DNA of 64,000 nt, from positions 1-64,000 of the forward strand of contig JANXRE010000019.1 in NCBI GenBank assembly GCA_025353165.1, read 5' to 3'. Positions 26,936-34,218 of the stretch are shown here, one piece after another. The notes beneath the pieces were generated by a model. That model saw only the letters and a program-made list of their open reading frames with translations, was not told the origin of the DNA and searched no databases. The DNA comes from Acidobacteriota bacterium (lineage in GTDB: Bacteria > Acidobacteriota > Terriglobia > Bryobacterales > Bryobacteraceae). Position 1 is the stretch's first letter. Each line of letters opens with the position of its first letter. The translations under genes were made by a program, and so were the position numbers.

Positions 26936-27751
26936 ATGTGCCCGCAGTGCCGGGCCTTTATCACCACCGCCGACCGGGTCTGTCCCTACTGCGACACACG
27001 GGTGGGGGAGAGGGCGGTGGATCGCCGAAGCCCCACGGATCTAATTGGCGGTTTCATTCCGCATGCGCGGTTCACCACTACTATCCTCCTTCTGATGAAC
27101 TTCGGCCTGTACATCGCGACGGCGATGTATTCGATGAATCACAGCCAGGACGGCGGGTTTATGGGCCTGGACGAGAGGACACTTCGAATTTTCGGTGAGT
27201 CAGTCCCGATGGGATATCCGCTGTGGACATGGTGGAGGCTCATCACCGCAGGCTTCCTGCACGGCGGGCTGATCCACATCCTGATGAACTCGTGGGTTCT
27301 GTTCGATCTCGGTGCGCAGGTGGAACAGACTTACGGCACGGCGCGGATGATCACCTTCTACATTCTGTCCACTATCGGTGGGTTCGCGCTCAGCAGCTAC
27401 ACACATCACTTCTCGGTGGGGGCATCGGCGGCGATCTTCGGGCTGATCGGGGCGATGATCGCGCTGGGAGTGCGGGACCGGTCGCTCTACGGCGCGGACA
27501 TTCGCGGGATGTATGTGCGATGGGCGGTGTACGGCCTGGCTTTCGGGTTCATGATGCCGGCCATCGACAACTTCGCGCACATCGGCGGGTTGGCGACCGG
27601 GTTCGGGGTGGCGTATGTGGCGGGGACGCCGCGGATTCGCGGCGAGGGGGTCTGGAAGGTGGTTGCCGGGATTACGATCGCGCTGACGGCGTACGCGTTT
27701 TTTCAGATGGCGGAGCTGTTCGCGTTCGTCAGCCGCGAGATAACGCGATAG
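26936..27751 (+). CDS. Rhomboid intramembrane serine protease with N-terminal zinc ribbon
   Basis: 271 residues from the ATG at 26936; a TTG at 26921 in the same frame would add five residues. The N-terminus has MCPQCRAF...CPYCDTR, a two-CxxC zinc ribbon, before the membrane core. Catalytic serine is in SVGASAAIFGLIGA and catalytic histidine in IDNFAHIGGLATGF; the loop WWRLITAGFLHGGLIHILMN gives the conserved HxxxN. Six to seven membrane helices are apparent. All residues for intramembrane cleavage are present. Start region overlaps the promoter of the divergent M48 gene. Confidence 0.9.
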   Translation: MCPQCRAFITTADRVCPYCDTRVGERAVDRRSPTDLIGGFIPHARFTTTILLLMNFGLYIATAMYSMNHSQDGGFMGLDERTLRIFGESVPMGYPLWTWWRLITAGFLHGGLIHILMNSWVLFDLGAQVEQTYGTARMITFYILSTIGGFALSSYTHHFSVGASAAIFGLIGAMIALGVRDRSLYGADIRGMYVRWAVYGLAFGFMMPAIDNFAHIGGLATGFGVAYVAGTPRIRGEGVWKVVAGITIALTAYAFFQMAELFAFVSREITR

Positions 27752-27764
27752 CTCGCTGCAACGG

Positions 27765-28136
27765 TCAAGGCGTGCTCAGGCGCCGGGTTACTTCTGGGCC
27801 GCACAGGCCGTAGTGCCGGCCGTTCCAACTATAAATTGTCTCCGCCTGGGCTTTGATGGCGCACTGCGCCAGCAAGGCGTCATAGATTCCGCCGCCAACG
27901 ATTCCCCGAGCAGACGAGACCTCCAGCGCGTCGGCATACTCATCGCCGCTGAGCGCGATGATGGAGAACCGCTCGCGGATGTTGCCCACGAACAGCATGG
28001 CCTGTTCTCCGCTGATACGGGGCTTGCCCGGCATCCGCGTCAACGTCGAGTAGACTTCGGCCAAGCTGTGCGCTCCGCAGCCGCCGGTGGACTTGTCGAA
28101 TTGGACAAACAGATCGAGGCTCGCTTGGTGGTGAAT
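27765..28136 (-). pseudogene. PIN-domain (VapC-like) toxin lacking its N-terminus
   Basis: The recognisable part reads HHQASLDLF...GCGAHSLAEVYSTLTRMPGKPRI, then ALEVSSARGIVGGGIYDALLAQCAIKA and IYSWNGRHYGLCGPEV. The acidic positions AEVY and YDALLA match PIN endoribonucleases. The N-terminal LDT(S/N)-type strand with the first catalytic Asp is missing; the open frame extends to 28325 but with unrelated sequence. No antitoxin gene is adjacent. It lies convergent with the rhomboid gene and head-to-head with csm1. Most likely a dead toxin. Confidence 0.6.
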
Positions 28137-28323
28137 GGAGGCCGGCGACGCCCTGGAGATGGAGAGCGCCGGGGAACGGATCACCCTGCGTCCGGTTCGC
28201 GGCACGAGACCGCTCGGTCGGCGGAAGCTAGAACAGCACTTTTTACCAGCAGCATCGCGCGCCCCCAACGGCGAGCGTTCCCCACGGAGTGTGATAGAGT
28301 GAACTGTCCACTCGGGACCGTTC

Positions 28324-29781
28324 ATGTCAGTTCAGATATTCCTGCTTGGCAGACTGATCGGGGCGGACGAGTTTCTTCTTGCCCCCGCCCGTCTCGACCC
28401 AGAGCGCACCCTGTTGGGTCGCGCCTCCTGGCTCAACCTCCTCTCGGAGGTTCTGCCTCGCGCCCTGCTAGCCGAACTCGGGCTTTCCAGGATCCTGCTG
28501 GGGACCAGCGGCGGGGACCAGTTTCTGGTGCTGCTCCCTGAGGAAGCGCGCGCCCAGGCCGATGAGTTTCTTTCCGCCGCGGCGGCGGACGTAAGCCGGA
28601 TCACCGGCGGCACCGTATCGCTGGCTTGGGCCATTACCGAAAACCTCGGCGACTGGACCGTCGTGCGGAAACGCCTGGCCGAGGAGATGCGGCGGAAACG
28701 CGGCTCCATGGCGGCCCATGCCGACGCCGATTGGTTCGCTCCCTTCGTTCCCGCGCCCGAACCGGATGCCGAGTACTTCGCAACCACCGCGGTGCTGCTG
28801 CGGGACAAAGGCTCCGCCGGATGGAATCCCGAGCAGCCGGCGACCATCGTCCCGGGCTCCGCAAAGCACACGTGGCAGATCGGGCCGGGCCTGGATTCCA
28901 TCGCCATGGCCCGCCATCTGGCGCGGGAGGAAGACGGCGCGACGCCCGCGACGGCGGCAGTGCTCGGGCGACGGGCGAATGGCAAGCCGGTGTGGGGCGT
29001 GCTGCGCGGCGACGTGGACGATTTCATGATTCGCGTCCGGCGGCTGCTGACCATCGAAGAGAACATCCAGTTGTCCGTGATGTACAAGCAGTTCTTCGCC
29101 GGAGAACTGGAAGTGCTCTGCTCCATGAAGGACTTCTGGCGGAAGGTGAGCGTGATCTACGCCGGGGGTGACGATTTCGCCGTGTTCGGCTCCTGGGACG
29201 CGCTGCTGCCGCTGGCTCGCGAGATGCAGCGGATGTTCCACCGCTTCAACGAGGAGAACCTGCGGGACTTCCCCGGAGCGGAAGGCAAAACGCTCACGAT
29301 GGCCATCGCGTTGGCTCCCGGGCCCGAGGCGTCGCTCGCGTCGGTTTACGCGGAAGCGGGCCACCACCTGGATATCGCGAAGAGCTCCGACAAGGATTGC
29401 ATTTACGCGCTGGGCCGGGTGCTGGAATGGAAACAAATGGCCGATGCGGCTGAATTGAAAGAAGCGCTGTTGCGCATGGTCGAGGAGTATGGCGCTTCGC
29501 CGCAATATATCCAGGACCTGTGCGGAATTTACCGCGAAACGCAGACCGGAAACCGGCGGCAATCGAGAATGGAGCGGCCCTGGCGCTTCCACCGCCGCCT
29601 GAACCGGGTGCTGCCCCCGACACGCGACCGCGAGCTACAGAAAGCGCGAGCGTCGCTGATCGCCGACCTTGCCGGAAAAAATCCGGCGCACGTGAAGCTG
29701 CGTCCCGGCGGCCGCGTGGCGCTGGAGTGGGCGAGGCTATCTACCCGAACGGAAGAGGATCGAGGAACCGAGAATGCCTGA
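28324..29781 (+). CDS. csm1: Type III-A CRISPR Cas10/Csm1, compact, without HD domain
   Basis: 485 residues. Palm 1 covers about 1-130 (LLGRASWLNLLSEVLPRAL...RILLGTSGGDQFLVLLPEE). Palm 2 covers about 220-370 with VLRGDVDDFMIRVRR and the polymerase motif YAGGDDFAVFGSW (GGDD at 281-284). The helical D4 region follows. GGDD implies synthesis of cyclic oligoadenylates on target-RNA binding. Typical Csm1 is 750-850 residues. Here the N-terminal HD nuclease domain is absent and the segment between the palms contains no cysteines, so there is no zinc ribbon. DNA cleavage by this subunit is therefore not expected. It overlaps csm2 by 8 bases. No ring-nuclease or CARF effector gene is adjacent. Confidence 0.9.
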   Translation: MSVQIFLLGRLIGADEFLLAPARLDPERTLLGRASWLNLLSEVLPRALLAELGLSRILLGTSGGDQFLVLLPEEARAQADEFLSAAAADVSRITGGTVSLAWAITENLGDWTVVRKRLAEEMRRKRGSMAAHADADWFAPFVPAPEPDAEYFATTAVLLRDKGSAGWNPEQPATIVPGSAKHTWQIGPGLDSIAMARHLAREEDGATPATAAVLGRRANGKPVWGVLRGDVDDFMIRVRRLLTIEENIQLSVMYKQFFAGELEVLCSMKDFWRKVSVIYAGGDDFAVFGSWDALLPLAREMQRMFHRFNEENLRDFPGAEGKTLTMAIALAPGPEASLASVYAEAGHHLDIAKSSDKDCIYALGRVLEWKQMADAAELKEALLRMVEEYGASPQYIQDLCGIYRETQTGNRRQSRMERPWRFHRRLNRVLPPTRDRELQKARASLIADLAGKNPAHVKLRPGGRVALEWARLSTRTEEDRGTENA

Positions 29782-30253
29782 ACCGCAGAACGATCAAAAA
29801 CGCGAAACCCGCCCGCCGCGCGAGGGACAAGGACGACCGTATGGCGGACGCGAAGGCCCCAGAGAAGGACGCGAAGGCAGCCGCGAGGGACGCTTTGCGC
29901 GGCCGGAAGGCCCGCCCGAGATCGATATCGAAAAGCTGATCGGCGATCCCTTGTATCTCGACAACCAGGCGCACATGGTGGTGAGCCGCATGCGCGACAT
30001 GGATTCGGGTACCAAGAGCCAGTTGCGACGGCTGTACAACGCGGTCCGCCGAGCGGTGCGCGCGCCGGAGAACGAGCGCCAGCACCAGTTCGTGATGTTG
30101 CGAGCGCGGCTGGCCTATACCATCGCGCGGCATTCGTTGCGCAGTCTGGACACGCTGGAGAAACTGCTCCTGCAGGTGACCAGAAAGAACGACGCGCGCG
30201 GCTACGAGCGGTTCAAGGACCTGTTCGAAGCCATCATCGCTTACAACGAGTAG
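29774..30253 (+). CDS. csm2: Csm2, small subunit with an Arg/Gly/Glu-rich N-terminal tail
   Basis: 159 residues. The C-terminal two thirds are helical (PLYLDNQAHMVVSRM, TKSQLRRLYNAVRRAV, RLAYTIARHS...LEKLLLQVT, YERFKDLFEAIIAY), the Csm2 small-subunit pattern that lines the crRNA-target duplex in the Csm complex. The first 45 residues are a low-complexity tail built on repeated REG units (PREGQGRPYGGREGP and onward). Such a tail is not part of the canonical fold and could bind RNA. Start overlaps csm1; stop is 14 bases before csm3. Confidence 0.88.
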   Translation: MPEPQNDQKRETRPPREGQGRPYGGREGPREGREGSREGRFARPEGPPEIDIEKLIGDPLYLDNQAHMVVSRMRDMDSGTKSQLRRLYNAVRRAVRAPENERQHQFVMLRARLAYTIARHSLRSLDTLEKLLLQVTRKNDARGYERFKDLFEAIIAYNE

Positions 30254-30267
30254 CCAAAGGACACCAC

Positions 30268-31101
30268 ATGAGTTCGCACACGGCACGGACGGAACTGAAA
30301 CTGATCGGAAAGCTCATCCTCGAAGGGGAGTTGCAGTGCGAGACGGGGCTGCACATCGGAGCGGGCAAAGGTTCGCTGGAGATCGGCGGCGCGGATAATC
30401 CCGTGGTGAAAGACGCCTACGGCATGCCCTACATCCCGGGCAGTTCCCTGAAAGGCCGGCTCCGGTCGTTGCTCGAACAGTCCTTGGGACTGGCGGTCCC
30501 GGACGAGTTGGTCTATCTCTCGAAACGGAAGGGGCAGGAAGTCCGGATTCATCAGAGCGATCGGCCCGACGATGAAATCTGCATTCTGTTCGGCCGCAAT
30601 CCGGGACGGATGGAGAAGTTCAGTGGGGATGCGCTGGAATCGAGTCACGCCACGCCGGCCAGGCTCGCGGTGTACGACGCGCCGCTGGTGGCGGAGAGCA
30701 TCACGCCGCAGATGCGCGAGAACCTGGACGATGAATTGACCGAGGTGAAGAGCGAGAACGCGATCGACCGGATCACGTCGCAGGCGAACCCGCGGACGCT
30801 GGAGCGGGTCCCGGCCGGCGCGCGGTTCCGGCTTCGCATGGTGCTGGACATACTTTGCGAGGAGGATCGCGAACTGGCGCGCCGGGTGGTGGAGGGAATG
30901 CGGCTGCTGGAAGACGACTCGTTGGGCGGTGGCGGATCGCGCGGGAGCGGCCGCGTGGCATTCGCGAACTTGAAGCTGACTTGGCGCAGCCGGGCGTTCT
31001 ATGCTTCGGGCGCGGGCGAGCAGGACATCGCGGCCGCGTCGAAACTCGGCGAATTGCAGGCCGTGGTCAGCGCCGACGATTTCGCCGCCAAGCTGGCGTA
31101 A
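30268..31101 (+). CDS. csm3: Csm3, backbone RAMP subunit and target-RNA nuclease
   Basis: 277 residues. The signature GLHIGAGKGSLEIGGADNPV contains Asp43, equivalent to the catalytic Asp of Csm3 that cuts target RNA at 6-nt intervals. PYIPGSSLKGRLRSLLE and the glycine-rich LGGGGSRGSGRVAF loop complete the RAMP fold. The RNase function therefore looks intact, unlike the DNase function of the Cas10 subunit. The ORF is followed by a 181-base gap containing nested palindromes, the only large gap in the operon. Confidence 0.93.
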   Translation: MSSHTARTELKLIGKLILEGELQCETGLHIGAGKGSLEIGGADNPVVKDAYGMPYIPGSSLKGRLRSLLEQSLGLAVPDELVYLSKRKGQEVRIHQSDRPDDEICILFGRNPGRMEKFSGDALESSHATPARLAVYDAPLVAESITPQMRENLDDELTEVKSENAIDRITSQANPRTLERVPAGARFRLRMVLDILCEEDRELARRVVEGMRLLEDDSLGGGGSRGSGRVAFANLKLTWRSRAFYASGAGEQDIAAASKLGELQAVVSADDFAAKLA

Positions 31102-31150
31102 GGAGCTGGTACGGAATAACAATGTCGAATTTTGGACAGTCGACTCACGT

Positions 31151-31260
31151 GGCGCACGCACTCTTGCGTGCCGTGTCGAGACTCCTCTCGACACCTGTGC
31201 GACGTGAAGATAGCGGGCGTCGGCACAAGTGCCGACGCGGCACGCAAGAGTGCGTGCGCC
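31151..31260. repeat. Nested palindromic element between csm3 and csm4
   Basis: A 23-base perfect inverted repeat frames the element: GGCGCACGCACTCTTGCGTGC+CG at 31151-31173 and its exact complement at 31238-31260. Inside are two more hairpins: GTGTCGAGA/TCTCGACAC (31173-31181, 31186-31194) and GCGTCGGCAC/GTGCCGACGC (31217-31226, 31229-31238; 2-base loop). The words CGGCACGCA and AGTGCG are shared with the repeats at 9346 and 10475. It would form a large stable structure in the csm transcript. Confidence 0.85.
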
Positions 31261-31282
31261 AAGTTGAGATGGCACAGGGCGC

Positions 31283-32299
31283 ATGAATCCCGCCTGGATT
31301 GTGCGATTCCGGCCGACCGGGCCCTGGCGGCTCGGACCGCCCACGGGCGCTCGCGACCGCGTGGACCGGACGCTCCATAGCGATACGCTGTTTTCGGCGC
31401 TGACCATCGCGATGGCGCAACTGGGCGCGGATACCGAGTGGCTGGCCGCGACGGTCGACGCGCCGGAGCCGGCGGTACGGCTGAGCTCCGGGTTTCCGTT
31501 TCTGGCGGACACTTTGTTCGCGCCGCCGCCCCAGAGCCACTGGCCGCCGCCGCCGTCGGTGAAAGTGCGGTGGAGGGGCGCGCGTTTCGTCCCGGTTCAC
31601 GCCATCGGAAAACTGCTGGCGGACGGAGTTCTGAACGAGGACGCATGGATGGTGGACGGCGCCAGCGAGTGCCTGTTGCCATCGGGTAAGAACCGGCCGC
31701 AATCGGGCCCGTGCCGGACGGCCATGCGGACCAGCGCGGCGGTGGACCGGCTGACCGGGGCCGCGGTTCTAACGTTCACTACGGCCTGCCTGGAATTCGC
31801 CGCGAACGCGGGCGTGTGGGTGGCGGTGTCCTTTGCGGATGAGGCGGCCCGGGATGCCTGGAGGGAGCGCTTGTGGGGAGCTTTCGCGCTGCTGGCCGAC
31901 TCTGGGATAGGCGGCGAGCGCTCACGCGGATGGGGACGATCAAAGACCCCGGAGATCTCCGAAGGCACGCTGCCGGACCTGCTGGCGCCGGGCTGGCCCG
32001 CGCAAGTTCGGCCCGGGGGGTGGTGGCTGCTATCGCTGTTCACGCCGACGGAACAGGATCGAATCGACTGGCTGCACGGTTCCTACTCGATGCTGTCGCG
32101 GGGCGGCCGCGTCGAAAGCCATGCGGGATGGGGCGCGGAGAAAAAGCTGACGCGCATGGTGGCCGAGGGATCGGTGCTGCTTTCCGGCCACGCCCCGCGC
32201 GGCTTGGCGCAGGACGTCGCCCCGGAAGGATTCGCGCACCCGGTTTACCGTTCCGGCGTGGCGTTCGCGGTGCCGGTTCCGGCGAAGGTGACGCCGTGA
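31283..32299 (+). CDS. csm4: Csm4, crRNA 5'-handle-binding RAMP subunit
   Basis: 338 residues. The start MNPAWIVRFRPTGPWRLGP, the HSDTLFSALTIAM helix and the glycine-rich loop GIGGERSRGWGR are typical of Csm4/Cas5-group RAMPs. It caps the backbone, holds the 5' tag of the crRNA and contacts Cas10. It lies after the palindromic element and its stop overlaps the csm5 GTG start by 4 bases, so csm4-csm5 are translationally coupled. Confidence 0.9.
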   Translation: MNPAWIVRFRPTGPWRLGPPTGARDRVDRTLHSDTLFSALTIAMAQLGADTEWLAATVDAPEPAVRLSSGFPFLADTLFAPPPQSHWPPPPSVKVRWRGARFVPVHAIGKLLADGVLNEDAWMVDGASECLLPSGKNRPQSGPCRTAMRTSAAVDRLTGAAVLTFTTACLEFAANAGVWVAVSFADEAARDAWRERLWGAFALLADSGIGGERSRGWGRSKTPEISEGTLPDLLAPGWPAQVRPGGWWLLSLFTPTEQDRIDWLHGSYSMLSRGGRVESHAGWGAEKKLTRMVAEGSVLLSGHAPRGLAQDVAPEGFAHPVYRSGVAFAVPVPAKVTP

Positions 32300-33441
32300 G
32301 ATACCGGATCACGTGTTTGACCCCGACGCTGGTAGGCGATGGGCAAAAACTTGCGCCGATCGACTACATGGTCTGGCGGGACCAGGTGAACGTGCTCGAT
32401 CAACGGCGGATTTTCAAGCTGCTGGCGAAGGGTCCGCGGCTGGATTCGTATCTTTCGCAGTTGAAGCGATCGGAGAAACTGGATTTCGCCTCGTGGGGAG
32501 GATTTGCGCAGAACTTCGCCGGCCGGCGCATCCCGTTCGAGCATCCGGCGCTGACGGCGAGCTATGACCGGGAGCGGGCGGAGAACCTGTTTATTCCCAC
32601 GTTCGCGTCCACCATCGCGGGCCCTCATCTGCCGGGCACGGCGATTAAAGGGGCCCTGCGGACCGGCGCGATCGCGGGCCGGTGGTCGCACGCGACGATG
32701 GAGCAAGTGACCGCGCGGCTGCAAACGGAGAGGGTCTGGCGGAAAGTCGCTTCTCATGCGGAAGGCGACGCGCTGGGCGGGCCGGGCTCGGACCGCATGC
32801 GCTTCCTCCGGGTAGTGGATTCGACGGCGATATCTCCGGCCGCGATGAAGATCTATCTCCTCCGGGTGGCGACGCTGGTGGCGCGAGGCCAGCGGTTCGA
32901 ACTCGGCTGGAAGACGAGTTCGCGCACCACCGTGGATGGGCGGAGGCCGGACGACAGCACCCCTCTATTCGCGGAGATGGCCGCGCCGGGCACGGCGTTC
33001 GAGGGGGAATGGCGGGAGAGCGAGTTTCTGAAGCAGCCGGAAATCGCCCGCGCGCTGCACTGGAAACAGCCCGACCGCCGCCATGTGTTCGAGTCTTCGA
33101 ACCGTTTTGCCGAGGGAGCGCTTGCCGCTCACGCGCACTACGCCGAGCAGGCCGGACTTTCGCAGGTGGCTGCCTCGGTGGCGGATCTGCAAAAACAGCT
33201 CGGCGAGATCCGGGGCGGGGGCGGGTGCCTGCTCTCGATCGGCTGGGGCGGCGGGTTCCACAGCAAAGCGCCGTACCTGGATACGCAGGACGAGACGTAC
33301 CGGTCGCTGTTGAGGCAATTGCCGTTTTACGCGCGGGCGATGCAGACGGGCCTGCCGTTTCCCAAGACGCGCCGGGTGGTATTTCTTGGCAACCAGCCGG
33401 CGGCGCTACCCGGGTGGGTGTCGCTGCAAATAGAGGGATAA
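32296..33441 (+). CDS. csm5: Csm5, terminal RAMP subunit
   Basis: 381 residues from the GTG at 32296, sharing GTGA with the csm4 stop. Near the N-terminus are CLTPTLVGDGQKLAPIDYMVW and, later, PHLPGTAIKGALRTGAI, the Csm5 equivalents of the RAMP anchor motifs; a glycine-rich LSIGWGGGFHSK loop lies toward the C-terminus. Csm5 occupies the 3' crRNA end and helps final trimming. This closes the five-gene effector set. No cas6, cas1, cas2, csm6 or repeat array follows; the next gene, at 33537, is for polysaccharide export. Confidence 0.9.
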   Translation: MRYRITCLTPTLVGDGQKLAPIDYMVWRDQVNVLDQRRIFKLLAKGPRLDSYLSQLKRSEKLDFASWGGFAQNFAGRRIPFEHPALTASYDRERAENLFIPTFASTIAGPHLPGTAIKGALRTGAIAGRWSHATMEQVTARLQTERVWRKVASHAEGDALGGPGSDRMRFLRVVDSTAISPAAMKIYLLRVATLVARGQRFELGWKTSSRTTVDGRRPDDSTPLFAEMAAPGTAFEGEWRESEFLKQPEIARALHWKQPDRRHVFESSNRFAEGALAAHAHYAEQAGLSQVAASVADLQKQLGEIRGGGGCLLSIGWGGGFHSKAPYLDTQDETYRSLLRQLPFYARAMQTGLPFPKTRRVVFLGNQPAALPGWVSLQIEG

Positions 33442-33536
33442 AGGCGGCGCGCGCGAGGCCCTTATAAAGGGGAGGCCTCCGTCTGCCGATGTAGGATAAT
33501 AGGACGTCGGGCCGCGGGCGGCTCGGGGCAACCGTT

Positions 33537-34193
33537 ATGTTCAGAAAACTCGCGTGCATCATCCTGCTTTGTGCTGTTGCCGGATCGTTGGCCTCCGGAC
33601 AGAACCCGGTAGAGCAGCGGCCGCCGGTGGATCCGAGCGCGGCCCCCAAGCCCGCCGACGGTACCCCCGCGGCCAGCCCGGGCGCCGGGGCGGTTCCCAC
33701 GAACATCGCTCCCGTCGACCCGAAGACGTTCGTCATCGGCGCGGAAGACGCGCTGATGATCCAGGTCTGGCGGGAACCTGACTTTACGCGCGCGGTGCTG
33801 GTGCGTCCGGACGGCAAAATCACGATGCCGCTGATCCGGGAAGTGCAAGCGGCCGGCCGTACGCCCGATCAGCTTGCGGGGGACATACAGAAGGCGCTGG
33901 CGGAGTACCTCAAGAATCCGGAAGTCTCGGTCACGGTAAACCAGGTCAACAGCAAGAAGTACTACATCACCGGCGAGGTTGGGCGGAGCGGCGCGTTCTC
34001 CCTGGTGGTGCCGACCCACGTGCTGGACGCGCTTACGAACGCGGGCGGTTTCAAAGAGTTCGCCAATACGAAAAAGATCACGATTCTGCGAAAAGGCGAA
34101 CGAATGAAATTCAACTACAAAGAAGTGATCAAGGGCAAGAACACCGAGCAGAACATCCTGCTGGAGAACGGCGACTACATCATCGTTCCGTAG
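33537..34193 (+). CDS. Outer-membrane polysaccharide export protein (Wza-like)
   Basis: 218 residues. A signal peptide (MFRKLACIILLCAVAGSLASG) is followed by a proline-rich spacer and a poly-export domain beginning FVIGAEDALMIQVWREPDF, with RPDGKITMPLIREVQAAG. An SLBB-like domain follows (KKYYITGEVGRSGAFSLVVPTHVLDALTNAGGF). These lipoprotein-like channels export capsule or exopolysaccharide. It is shorter than Wza (about 380), with one SLBB domain. First of three same-strand genes (export, chain-length, tyrosine kinase), 25 bases before the second. Confidence 0.9.
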   Translation: MFRKLACIILLCAVAGSLASGQNPVEQRPPVDPSAAPKPADGTPAASPGAGAVPTNIAPVDPKTFVIGAEDALMIQVWREPDFTRAVLVRPDGKITMPLIREVQAAGRTPDQLAGDIQKALAEYLKNPEVSVTVNQVNSKKYYITGEVGRSGAFSLVVPTHVLDALTNAGGFKEFANTKKITILRKGERMKFNYKEVIKGKNTEQNILLENGDYIIVP

Positions 34194-34218
34194 CGGGGTT
34201 TGAGGAGTATAGGGGAAC

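Noticed and set aside
25748-27751. Protease pair as a proven type III CRISPR effector
   Set aside because: No nucleotide-sensing domain is visible and they are not in the csm operon; listed only as speculative context.
28136-28325. N-terminal extension of the PIN gene as a real protein domain
   Set aside because: The sequence is basic and low in family signal, and lacks the first catalytic Asp.
33455-33480. Hairpin after csm5 as an intrinsic terminator
   Set aside because: The possible stem is short and no T-run follows.
33442-33536. Possible CRISPR array or leader after csm5
   Set aside because: Only a palindrome (GGAGGCCTCC at 33471) and a GC-rich spacer are present; there are no regularly spaced repeats here or upstream of csm1.
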